Below, piece by piece: positions 10,501 through 17,161 of a stretch of DNA of 32,089 nucleotides. A model generated the notes under the pieces. It saw only the letters and a program-made list of their open reading frames with translations, did not search any database and was not told where the DNA came from. Every line of letters begins with the position of its first letter. Positions within the stretch are counted from its first letter, which is position 1. Location: contig SVJO01000002.1 of the NCBI GenBank assembly GCA_015068935.1, positions 68,943 through 101,031 of the forward strand, in the 5' to 3' direction. Origin of the DNA: Oscillospiraceae bacterium. GTDB taxonomy: Bacteria > Bacillota > Clostridia > UBA1381 > UBA9506. Made by a program: the position numbers and the translations under genes.

Positions 10501-10772
10501 TAGCGATGTATCTGCCATGGACACTTGTAGAGCGTTCTTCATTTATATACCACTTTTTCCCTTGTGTTATTTTTGTGGTACTCATGGCTGTAAGGTTAAT
10601 GAAAAACTGGTACGAAGAAAAACCAAGCAGATTACGTGTTGCCACAATAACAGTTTATGCATCATGTGTGGTAATCCTTTTTGCATTATTCTATCCGGTG
10701 CTTACCGGAATACCTATCCCTGAGGCTTATGCTGAGGCTTTGGAATGGCTTCCGGGATGGGTTCTTGGCTGA
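7557..10772 (+). CDS. Large membrane protein: GT-C glycosyltransferase + discoidin-like domain + PMT-type mannosyltransferase
   Basis: A 1071-residue polytopic protein with two GT-C-like halves. Half one (about 1-470) has many membrane helices, an early ...NEYVDYPPAYL... loop at about 91 that resembles the first-loop motif of polyprenyl-phosphate-sugar dependent transferases, and HERYIHVLF near 360. Residues about 508-610 form a soluble, outside-facing stretch with the strand pattern of an F5/8 type C (discoidin) domain: VIIDMGKECDIERIYAHIGW ... TRYIKLTPDDN. Half two (about 640-1071) resembles bacterial protein O-mannosyltransferases (PMT): FDEIYHPRTA with the Asp-Glu pair, ENTHPPLGK, and more helices. 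It probably transfers a lipid-linked sugar to surface protein or glycan; the substrate is unknown. ATG at 7557 follows AAAGGAGG. Confidence 0.88.
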   Translation: MAISGVVAAIYSLVFVLVYFSSIKETENTGLKTENLKSYTSFYVVIILIFLVQLFFTQFSIGYINDTKLFRRWTSFGERHHIWEYYITNEYVDYPPAYLNVLFIVGKIASCLGVDSNSDLYLCFIRFVPILFDAICSIFIFLFAKKRIGGRVAVALALLSALNPINIFNSTVWGQIDSVVVMLICSMLLLLYNRKYIFAIAVFTLAQLTKPQMIIYAPLLGFTVLSDFIEIAKVKDERIKMLKSVGAGILLAVAVVLIVPLAVTGGNYSLITENYKNALSLYPYATLCAPNLYGAFGANWAKDSQTFFILSYKTWGFIFIIVMSLLIGFVTFKVKDRTKIFYLGAFTVSSIFMFAHGMHERYIHVLFMILLIIYVIKRDPKILATYLLFSMSSLINCTQVLLKNHEKSFIYGDNLVFIINSWVNLAIYAFMIYIFYVALFKNKQENCSNSFIKNTKLSAENRKEKTKFEFQKPYEHIPFVKKDYLIMAILTLLYSITAFSNLGSMNVPENGWYPQEEESVIIDMGKECDIERIYAHIGWIDRHIDSRKVERIVNIETSSDGESFVPMETSLEIKKVFKWTACDIPMTTRYIKLTPDDNRFYLNEIAFFGATENEKFVPEKIISNNDTAKLLIDEQDKVKYEFSWFDGTYFDEIYHPRTAYEYITDRYPYENTHPPLGKVIISWGIMLFGMNPFGWRFFGTLCGVLMVPLTYMMGKKMLKKTSWATLACVMFTFDFMHLSQTRLATIDSYTTFFVMGMYYFMYLFISRSFYNEGFKKTVTPLLLSGIFFGLGAATKWQGIYAGVGLCILFFATLFRRYAEYRKARLMLSTPGAAKSEETDKLELIVKSFKPCAIKMIVCGVLFFVVIPSIIYFMSYLPTLNNEGIKISYFFKNQQTMFNYHSTIEGKHPYMSSWWQWPIDQKPLYASSPNRMFIPKGTAMGITTFGNPLVWWLTIPSLIGALWLILKKKKADEALWTMILGFLAMYLPWTLVERSSFIYHFFPCVIFVVLMAVRLMKNWYEEKPSRLRVATITVYASCVVILFALFYPVLTGIPIPEAYAEALEWLPGWVLG

Positions 10773-10786
10773 CGATGGAGGATAAA

Positions 10787-11539
10787 ATGGAAAATAAATC
10801 AAATGAAAATATTATAGAAGGAAGAAATCCCGTTGAGGAAGCGCTCGTGTCGGGAATTTCGATAGATAAAATTTTTATCAGTGAAACAGCAAACAAAAAT
10901 ACTCTTTCAAAAATCTTTGATTTAGCAAGGAAAAAAGGAGTGCCTTACAGTTTTGTCAATGCAAAAAAGATTGAGGAAATGTCTGAATCTGTAAGGTCTC
11001 AGGGCATCGTAGCCATAGCATCATATACAGAGTACAGTACAGTAGATGAAATTCTTGCCGAAAGCAAGAAAAAGGAAAAGGCTCCCTTCATAATAATTGC
11101 AGACGAAATAACAGACCCTCATAATCTGGGTGCAATAATAAGAACGGCAAATGCGGCGGGGGCTGATGGAGTAATTATCCCTAAACACAGGAGTGCAGGC
11201 ATAAACAGCGTGGTCGCCAAAACTTCGGCAGGTGCGGTATATCATACAAAAATAGCAAAAGTTTCAAATCTGGCTAAAACAATTGATTTGCTAAAAAAAG
11301 AGGGAATCTGGGTTTTCGGGGCAGATTTAGAAGGAAAAGAGAGCATATTTAAAGCAGACCTTTCTGGAGCACTTGCCCTGGTTGTCGGTTCAGAGGGCAA
11401 GGGGATAGGAAAGCTGATAAAAGAAAAATGCGATTTTCTTGTTAAAATCCCTATGGTTGGAGCAACAGAATCATTAAATGCTTCTGTTGCCGCGGGAATT
11501 ATAATGTATGAGGTTTTAAGGACGAGGCTTGACGGGTGA
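10787..11539 (+). CDS. rlmB: TrmH/SpoU-family 23S rRNA 2'-O-methyltransferase, RlmB type
   Basis: SAM-dependent RNA ribose methyltransferase with a trefoil-knot (SPOUT) fold. An N-terminal substrate-binding domain (about 1-75, beginning with IIEGRNPVEEAL) precedes the catalytic domain with the three SpoU motifs: DPHNLGAIIRTANAAGA, VVGSEGKGI, and IPMVGATESLNASVAAGI. RlmB normally modifies a Gm in 23S rRNA; the exact target here is inferred. The frame opens earlier, at 10745, overlapping the mannosyltransferase gene, but GGAGG at 10777-10781 sits five bases before the ATG at 10787, so I chose that start (250 residues). Confidence 0.92.
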   Translation: MENKSNENIIEGRNPVEEALVSGISIDKIFISETANKNTLSKIFDLARKKGVPYSFVNAKKIEEMSESVRSQGIVAIASYTEYSTVDEILAESKKKEKAPFIIIADEITDPHNLGAIIRTANAAGADGVIIPKHRSAGINSVVAKTSAGAVYHTKIAKVSNLAKTIDLLKKEGIWVFGADLEGKESIFKADLSGALALVVGSEGKGIGKLIKEKCDFLVKIPMVGATESLNASVAAGIIMYEVLRTRLDG

Positions 11540-11568
11540 TTTTTTGCATGGGTAATGGGGTGTAGAAA

Positions 11569-12525
11569 ATGTATCTAGGAATTGATTTGGGCGGAACAAA
11601 TATTGCAGCAGGACTTGTAGATGATAATTGTAAAATAATAAGAAAGAATTCTGTCCCTGCAGGAAGGACGAGACCTTTCCATGAAATAGTAAAAGACATG
11701 ATTGAGCTCTCGCAAAAAATAATAAAAGAGGAGGGGCTAGAGGATTCAGATGTTGAAAAAATTGGAATAGCCTCACCAGGTATTGCAAACAACGAAAAGG
11801 GTGAAATAGTATATGCAAGCTCTTTTCCTGATTTTAGGAACGCACCCGTTGCAAAGGAATTTAAAAAATATTTTCCCGAAAGCGAAGTCTATCTTGAAAA
11901 TGATGCAAATGCTGCGGCTTTCGGGGAAATGATGGCAGGTGCCGCAAAAGGCAAAAGCAATACAGTTGCAGTAACACTTGGAACAGGCGTGGGCGGCGGA
12001 ATTATAATAGATAAAAAAATTTACTCAGGGTTTAATAATGCAGGAGGAGAAATCGGACACAAGGTGATAGTCTGCGACGGGCTTGAGTGCGAGTGCGGAA
12101 GAAGGGGATGCTGGGAAATGTATGCATCGGGTTCGGCGCTTATACGTCAGACGAAGGAAGCAGCAAAAGCAAATCCACAGAGCCTTATAAACATAATAAC
12201 AAATGGAAATTTAGAAAAGATAAACGGGAAAATGGTTTTCGATGCTGCAGATAAAGGAGATGTGACAGCAAACGAAGTTATTTCAAAATATATAAAGTAT
12301 ATTTCTGTGGGGATAGTTGACATTATAAACGTATTTCGGCCCGGGGTTATAGTGATAGGCGGAGGAATAAGCGGGCAGGGAGAAAGGCTTTTATCTCCTT
12401 TGAGAGAGCATGCGCAAAGAGAGAGCTATGGCTCAGTTGACATGAAAACAGAGATTGTAGCTGCGACGCTAGGGAATGATGCAGGAATAATTGGAGCTGC
12501 AATGCTCTGGAGGCAATCAAAATAA
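11569..12525 (+). CDS. glk: ROK-family glucokinase
   Basis: Sugar kinase of the ROK family, 318 residues, most likely phosphorylating glucose to glucose-6-phosphate. Seen: phosphate-binding LGIDLGGTNIAAGLV at the N-terminus, ENDANAAAFGE with the catalytic Asp, GTGVGGGII, GGEIGH, and the ROK zinc site in CDGLECECGRRGCWE. A helix-turn-helix at the N-terminus is absent, so this is a kinase and not a ROK repressor. It is the last gene of the left-hand operon, 29 bases after rlmB. Glucose is the usual substrate of this subtype; another hexose cannot be excluded. Confidence 0.9.
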   Translation: MYLGIDLGGTNIAAGLVDDNCKIIRKNSVPAGRTRPFHEIVKDMIELSQKIIKEEGLEDSDVEKIGIASPGIANNEKGEIVYASSFPDFRNAPVAKEFKKYFPESEVYLENDANAAAFGEMMAGAAKGKSNTVAVTLGTGVGGGIIIDKKIYSGFNNAGGEIGHKVIVCDGLECECGRRGCWEMYASGSALIRQTKEAAKANPQSLINIITNGNLEKINGKMVFDAADKGDVTANEVISKYIKYISVGIVDIINVFRPGVIVIGGGISGQGERLLSPLREHAQRESYGSVDMKTEIVAATLGNDAGIIGAAMLWRQSK

Positions 12526-12553
12526 AATGATTGGTAATTTTGCACAAAAACAA

Positions 12554-12600
12554 CGTTCAATAAGAGAAAATATGATAAAAATTTTTATTAACTTTTTTTC
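12554..12600 (+). terminator. Possible weak terminator after glk
   Basis: An AT-rich imperfect hairpin (GTTcAATAA against TTATTAAC, with a nested AAAAA/TTTTT pair) is followed by CTTTTTTTC. It would close the glk operon before the next promoter. The stem has almost no GC, so efficiency is doubtful. Confidence 0.35.
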
Positions 12601-12610
12601 ATTAAGTTAC

Positions 12611-12640
12611 TTGTAATTTTCATTACACTTATGGTATAAT
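12611..12640 (+). promoter_or_regulatory. Sigma-A-type promoter with extended -10 for the secreted protein gene
   Basis: A perfect -10 TATAAT at 12635-12640 is preceded by TGG, giving an extended -10. TTGTAA at 12611-12616 can serve as the -35 with an 18-base spacer (4 of 6 matches). The predicted transcript start is near 12647, leaving a leader of about 165 bases before the secreted protein gene. The string ATGGTATAAT recurs exactly at the truB promoter. Confidence 0.7.
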
Positions 12641-12646
12641 GTTAAT

Positions 12647-12810
12647 ACTAATAGTAATACATTTTTTTGTCTTGCGTCGGTTTTTATGCATTTGACTGAG
12701 GGATACAGCATAAAAAGAGAGAAGATAGACGGGGAAATGGAAAAGCAGTTGTGGAAAGCGGGATTAGCAACCGCAAAACAAAAATTTTAAAATAAGAAGG
12801 AGAGAAGAAA
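12647..12810 (+). other. Long untranslated leader with hairpins
   Basis: No gene is visible in this stretch. It holds a 9-bp perfect stem (TTTTTATGC 12681-12689 with GCATAAAAA 12708-12716, 18-base loop) and a second stem with one mismatch (GCAGTTG 12745-12751 with CAACCGC 12768-12774). No U-tract follows either, so they are not simple terminators. I do not recognise the consensus of a known riboswitch class. A strong AAGGAGAG ribosome binding site precedes the ATG at 12811. Confidence 0.5.
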
Positions 12811-14349
12811 ATGAAAAAAAGAATTTCAATTCTTTTAGTTGTAGCTATGCTTGTTAGCTCATTGTTAACATTTACAGTTGCAACTGCAGAAGAAAGAACA
12901 CCGTCAGTTTTGTTCTTCGGTGGTTCTGGTTTCGATAATGAAGCCTATAATGGCGTTTTTGCGAATTGGGAAGAGGGTAAGTTAGCCTCAGGCGATACGT
13001 TAGACAGTGGTACGTATTTTGTAGCAAATGTAGCAATAAAAGATTATAGCAATGTAAATTCTTTCAGTATGCTTTTAGATTATCCTGAGGAAGTGCTCTA
13101 TCCGGTGAATTCTTCACTAGAGGCAGATACAACCGCGGGCATACTTCTTCCTGCACCTGGATTTGCTACTTCAATGAGTTCTGAATGGACAGGAACAGCA
13201 AAAGTTGATGACGGTCTTATTTATGCCGCTTTGGGTTGGCCTGAACTGTTAAATGAGACTAGTGGAAACAACAGCGATTATGTTGCTTTGTTCCAGCTTG
13301 TATTTAAATATAACGATGAAATGTCAATTGACGATATAGATGAAGATAGTTTTTCATTTGTTTCAAATGACCAGACTTTCATTGATTTTGGATTAGAAGA
13401 TTATGGTTCTGCTATAATTACAGAAGATGGTGGCAACTACTTCTCAAATACAGGAAAAGGTAAGAATGGTGCAACAGCAGATACACTTACAGTTGTGAAG
13501 GACTTCATTTATGTTCCGGTTGAAGAACCGACAGAAGCTCCTGAATCAACAGAAGCTCCTGAATCAACAGAGGCTCCTGAATCAACAGAAGCTCCTGAAT
13601 CAACAGAGGCTCCTGAATCAACAGAAGCTCCTGAATCAACAGAGGCTCCTGAATCAGCATCAAGCGACACAAGACTTGCAGGATCAGGGAACTTATTCAC
13701 AAGTGGTATCAGCTCATATAAGAGAAGTGGTAATGCATTTACAGCTAATGTTATCGACGGTTTCGGAAGATTTGTTGTTGGTGCAAGAAAAGCTCACGGC
13801 AAAGCAACCGTATATAGTGCGATTGTTCCGGATTTAGATGAAGCAACAATTCACAATGATGAAATTTATGAAAATAAATGGTATCAGTATGTTGAGGCTG
13901 CAAACCTTAAAAATGGTGAGGTAACATACATTGCATTCAAAGTTGTTGCAGAAGATGGCACAAAAGCATACTATACATTGAAACTTTCTAACCCTGTTGA
14001 TGACATGTCAAGCCTTTGGGTAGGCGGTCTTTTCTTTGATGGTCTTACAAAGGGCGATTATACCTATGACATTATGCCGCTTTCTGGTTACTCAAAATAT
14101 GTTGTAGCTGCAAGAATGAGCAACTCAAAAATGTACGAAGGACTTAATATTGAGTACAGATTAGGTGAAAATGGTGCTTCTTTCGAGGATGCAGTAAAAT
14201 TCGGCAGAACGCCGCTTAGCACGACTACCTACGCAGCAGCTATTGAGGCAAACAGAGTTAATATTGACGATGTAATTTATGTTAGCCTCTCAGCAGGAGA
14301 AGCTGAACCTAAGGTATACAGCTTTACAGTTGTTAGCAGCCTTTATTAA
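12811..14349 (+). CDS. Secreted repeat-linker protein, cohesin-like N-terminus and duplicated C-terminal domain
   Basis: I do not recognise a named protein. Seen: a signal peptide (about 1-26, cleavage near VATAEE); a beta-rich domain (about 30-235) with cohesin-like features such as YFVANVAIKDYSNVNSFSM and a YPEEVLYPV strand; a linker of seven perfect TEAPES repeats (241-282); then two related beta-rich segments (about 290-398 and 399-512). These share FVVGAR/YVVAAR and end in similar strand pairs (YIAFKVVAEDGTKAYYTLKL and YVSLSAGEAEPKVYSFTVV); the first resembles cadherin-like/Ig-like surface domains. There is no LPXTG, dockerin or S-layer homology motif. It is monocistronic, with its own promoter, long leader and strong terminator. 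Likely role: surface binding or scaffolding, inferred. Confidence 0.75.
   Translation: MKKRISILLVVAMLVSSLLTFTVATAEERTPSVLFFGGSGFDNEAYNGVFANWEEGKLASGDTLDSGTYFVANVAIKDYSNVNSFSMLLDYPEEVLYPVNSSLEADTTAGILLPAPGFATSMSSEWTGTAKVDDGLIYAALGWPELLNETSGNNSDYVALFQLVFKYNDEMSIDDIDEDSFSFVSNDQTFIDFGLEDYGSAIITEDGGNYFSNTGKGKNGATADTLTVVKDFIYVPVEEPTEAPESTEAPESTEAPESTEAPESTEAPESTEAPESTEAPESASSDTRLAGSGNLFTSGISSYKRSGNAFTANVIDGFGRFVVGARKAHGKATVYSAIVPDLDEATIHNDEIYENKWYQYVEAANLKNGEVTYIAFKVVAEDGTKAYYTLKLSNPVDDMSSLWVGGLFFDGLTKGDYTYDIMPLSGYSKYVVAARMSNSKMYEGLNIEYRLGENGASFEDAVKFGRTPLSTTTYAAAIEANRVNIDDVIYVSLSAGEAEPKVYSFTVVSSLY
13531..13656 (+). repeat. Seven perfect 18-bp in-frame tandem repeats (TEAPES)7
   Basis: Seven consecutive copies of an 18-base unit encode the Pro/Glu/Thr/Ser linker of the secreted protein. 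Copies differ only at the third base of one Glu codon, in the order gaa, gaa, gag, gaa, gag, gaa, gag. The last six copies therefore form three identical 36-base units, showing recent duplication of a dimer. The repeats leave all other frames open, which produces spurious long ORFs. Confidence 0.97.
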
Positions 14350-14371
14350 TAAGACATAATATAGCTTATTT

Positions 14372-14402
14372 AAACAGGTGTCTCTTCGAGGCACCTGTTT
14401 TT
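14372..14402 (+). terminator. Intrinsic terminator of the secreted protein gene
   Basis: AAACAGGTG (14372-14380) pairs perfectly with CACCTGTTT (14392-14400), and inner bases extend the stem around a TTC loop. The 3' arm runs into TTTTT. It lies 22 bases after the stop codon. Confidence 0.92.
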
Positions 14403-14513
14403 ATTGTTCTTATAGTAACATAATTTCTATGAAAACAGATATGAATGCTATATCGTTTTTTAGGTGAATTAAAATAATTTAGTTAATTGCATTTAATGTT
14501 CAGATAAAATGGT

Positions 14514-14561
14514 AAAAAAGAAAAGCATAGAAAATTATCTATTTAAAAATTTTCTATGCTT
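14514..14561 (-). terminator. Intrinsic terminator closing the long minus-strand operon
   Basis: AGCATAGAAAATT (14524-14536) is a perfect 13-bp inverted repeat of AATTTTCTATGCT (14548-14560). Read on the - strand, the hairpin is followed by TTTTCTTTTTT (14524-14514). It lies about 107 bases after the stop of the TIGR03936 gene and faces the + strand terminator at 14372. The rest of 14403-14667 shows no gene. Confidence 0.85.
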
Positions 14562-14667
14562 CTACTATTTAATTTTATATAATTAAACTTGTATTTGAAT
14601 GAAAACCAGTAAAATCTGTTTATATTGCGTATTGGACTTTTAAATAGAATACTATGAAGTAGCTAAA

Positions 14668-15330
14668 TTAAAGAAGAGGCAAAAACTTATCATCTAAAAT
14701 AGCTATTCTTGTAATCTCATAGTATTGTGCCTTAAATCCATCTATGTACATTTCCATAGCAGAAATAAGCAAGTCTGGACGTAGAGTAGCTTCATTTCCT
14801 GCAGAGATTACTGCTTTAATCATCGAGCCTCCGGGATATGCCGCAAGCAGTTCAAGATGAAAAATATTCTCTCTGATATTTTTGACAGCTAAAGACCGCT
14901 TTGTTTTTTTCTCTATCTCAATTGAATCACGGGAAAAAAAGTATGAGAGATTTTCCTTATTAAGTCCTTTTCCTTCAATATTTATTGTATACTCTGCCGC
15001 TGTTATTGAGGCAAACTTTTTAGCTCCCTCAAAAAGACGTGCTACCTTTATTATTTCAATACCTATAGGTGCTTTTTTATTAAGCTCATCTAATATAAAA
15101 GACTCTGAAAAATCTTTGTCATATGAAACATCTATGTATTCTCCCTCACTTGCACATCCGACGGAAAGAGGAAGGGCTATCGCCATCTTTGGGTGAGGAT
15201 TAAACCCCTCGGAGTACGAAAGTGGAAGTCCTGCTCTTGTATGAAGCCTTGTAAACAGACGCACGAGGTCAAGGTGGGAAACAAATCGTGTTTCACCGAA
15301 TTTTCTGAACTTTAATCTGTATTTAAACAC
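14668..15330 (-). CDS. TIGR03936-family radical SAM-linked protein (DUF2344)
   Basis: Partner protein encoded next to, or fused with, the TIGR03960 radical SAM enzyme in many Firmicutes; the reaction is not established. Seen: N-terminal YRLKFRKFGETRFVSHLDLVR and then YSEGFNPHPKMAIALPL, both hallmark family stretches. The frame opens with TTG at 15345, but a near-perfect ribosome binding site GGGGGTGA (15343-15336) sits five bases before GTG at 15330, and starting there gives the normal family N-terminus (220 residues). The start overlaps the upstream stop by eight bases, so translational coupling is likely. Last gene of the operon. Confidence 0.9.
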   Translation of the reverse strand: MFKYRLKFRKFGETRFVSHLDLVRLFTRLHTRAGLPLSYSEGFNPHPKMAIALPLSVGCASEGEYIDVSYDKDFSESFILDELNKKAPIGIEIIKVARLFEGAKKFASITAAEYTINIEGKGLNKENLSYFFSRDSIEIEKKTKRSLAVKNIRENIFHLELLAAYPGGSMIKAVISAGNEATLRPDLLISAMEMYIDGFKAQYYEITRIAILDDKFLPLL

Positions 15331-17155
15331 AAAAGTCACCCCCAAAAGCTTTTGTTATTCCACAGCCGGCACATTTAGTACGGCAGTTTTCCGTAATGAG
15401 CCCCTGTCTTGCTCTTTCGCTTTCACGAATTAAGAAATCCTTTGAAACACCAACATCGACATGGTCCCAAGGCAGTATTTCATCATACTCCCTTTTTCTG
15501 TGATTATAAAAATCAGGTTCAATTCCCGTATCCAAAAAGGCCTGTTCCCAGATTTCAGGGTTATAGAACTCATGCCATGAATCAAACTTTGCTCCCAATT
15601 CCTGTGCTCTTTTTAATACTTTACATAGCTTTCTGTCTCCTCTTGCAAATACACCTTCTAAAACAGAAAGGGAAGAATCATGCCAGTTAAATGAAATTTT
15701 TTTGTCTGTAATACTTTCTTTTAAAAGATTTTGCTTTTTAATCAGCGATTCCTTCGTGTCCTGAGCTTCCCATTGGAATGGTGTAAAAGCCTTGGGAACA
15801 AAAGATGAAGCAGAAACAGTAAGCTTAAAGTTTTTATTTCTAATTTCTTTAGGTACATCAAAATAAACAGAGACGACTTTTTTTGCAAGATCTGCAATAC
15901 CATAAATATCCTCGGTTGTTTCTGTTGGAAGTCCTATCATGAAATAGAGTTTACATCCGCCATAACCGCCTCTGAAGGCTAAGTCACATGAACGCATGAG
16001 GTCTTCTTCTGTTACACCTTTATTTATTACATCTCTCATGCGCTGAGTTCCGGCTTCAGGCGCAAAGGTCAAACCGCTCTTTCTGACTTTCTGAACTTTT
16101 CTCATTAAATCAAGAGAGAAACTGTCTATCCTGAGTGAAGGAAGGCTGAGATTTATTTTCTTAGGTTCAGTAAGCATTAAAAGTCCCTCTGTAAGCTCAC
16201 TAAGCTGAGAATAATCACTTGTAGAAAGACTCGACATAGACATTTCTTCGTAGCCTGTATTTTCTATTAACTTTTTAGCAAGTTCAACCAAGCGTTTTGG
16301 ACTTCGCTCTCTGACAGGTCTGTATATCATGCCTGCCTGACAGAAACGGCAACCTCTTATGCAGCCTCTGAAAAGCTCAAGTGTAATCCTGTCATGTACA
16401 GTCTCCATAAACGGAACAATCATTGTTTCAGGAAAATATGTCTTATCAAGGTCAGCCATAATACGTTTTTTGATTTTACGCGGTGCCAGGGGAGTGTTTG
16501 GCTCAAATGAAGATATTGTACCATCATCGTTATATGAAACATCATAAAAACACGGAACGTACACACCTTCAACAGATAAAAGCTTTCGTAAAAAATCTTT
16601 TTTTGTGCCACCGCTTTTCTTGTGCTCGCGGTATAAATCCATTATTTCAACTATTACAGCTTCCCCTTCACCCATCATGAAAAAATCTATAAAATCTGCG
16701 AGAGGCTCAGGATTATATGCACACGGACCGCCTGCACAGACAAGCGGAAATTCTTCGCCTCTGTCTTTTGACAGAAGAGGAATTTTTGCTAAATCGAGCA
16801 TATTTATGATGTTTGAATAGCTCATCTCATACTGGAGAGTAAAGCCTACAAAATCAAAATCTGAAACCTCTGACCTCGTTTCCAGCGAAAACAGTTTTAT
16901 TTTTTCTTCGCGCATTTGCGTTTCCATATCATCCCATGGGGCAAAAACACGTTCACAAAAAATATCAGGCTGCTCATTTAAAAGATGGTATAAAATCTTC
17001 ATGCCCAGATGCGACATTCCGACTTCATAGACATCAGGAAAACAAAAAGCAAACCTGATATAAACGTCAGATAAATTTTTATGTATACTTCCGTATTCCG
17101 TACCTATATAACGCGCAGGTTTTTGTACATTCATCAAAATTTTATCAAGATTCAT
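15323..17155 (-). CDS. TIGR03960-family B12-binding-type radical SAM protein
   Basis: Iron-sulfur radical SAM enzyme of 610 residues with unknown substrate. An N-terminal cobalamin-binding-like Rossmann region (about 20-200, FAFCFPDVYEVGMSHLGMKIL, GGPCAYNPEPLADFIDFFMMGEGE) precedes the radical SAM core with CIRGCRFC, the CxxxCxxC cluster site, followed by GLTFAPEAGTQRMR and an LYFMIGLPTET segment. The C-terminus has an extra cysteine cluster, CRTKCAGCG...CV, which could hold a second cluster. The start is ATG 17155, six bases after the recO stop. The pair with the next gene is conserved in Clostridia, commonly beside rng and rplU, which are not here. Confidence 0.93.
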   Translation of the reverse strand: MNLDKILMNVQKPARYIGTEYGSIHKNLSDVYIRFAFCFPDVYEVGMSHLGMKILYHLLNEQPDIFCERVFAPWDDMETQMREEKIKLFSLETRSEVSDFDFVGFTLQYEMSYSNIINMLDLAKIPLLSKDRGEEFPLVCAGGPCAYNPEPLADFIDFFMMGEGEAVIVEIMDLYREHKKSGGTKKDFLRKLLSVEGVYVPCFYDVSYNDDGTISSFEPNTPLAPRKIKKRIMADLDKTYFPETMIVPFMETVHDRITLELFRGCIRGCRFCQAGMIYRPVRERSPKRLVELAKKLIENTGYEEMSMSSLSTSDYSQLSELTEGLLMLTEPKKINLSLPSLRIDSFSLDLMRKVQKVRKSGLTFAPEAGTQRMRDVINKGVTEEDLMRSCDLAFRGGYGGCKLYFMIGLPTETTEDIYGIADLAKKVVSVYFDVPKEIRNKNFKLTVSASSFVPKAFTPFQWEAQDTKESLIKKQNLLKESITDKKISFNWHDSSLSVLEGVFARGDRKLCKVLKRAQELGAKFDSWHEFYNPEIWEQAFLDTGIEPDFYNHRKREYDEILPWDHVDVGVSKDFLIRESERARQGLITENCRTKCAGCGITKAFGGDFCV

Positions 17156-17161
17156 AGTATC

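Noticed and set aside
10745-10786. Longer rlmB start overlapping the mannosyltransferase gene
   Set aside because: No ribosome binding site before 10745, while GGAGG precedes ATG 10787 at five bases.
12647-12810. A c-di-GMP or other known riboswitch in the leader
   Set aside because: I compared it from memory with GEMM-I, GEMM-II, ydaO and cobalamin consensus elements and did not find their invariant bases.
13531-13656. Possible CRISPR-like array
   Set aside because: The units are contiguous with no spacers, are in frame and code a Pro/Glu/Thr/Ser linker; no cas genes are nearby.
13509-13837. Long open frames on both strands across the TEAPES repeat (Leu/Asn/Gln-rich and Gly/Ala/Ser-rich)
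   Set aside because: They exist only because an 18-base repeat has no stop in any frame; no ribosome binding site and the secreted protein frame explains the DNA.
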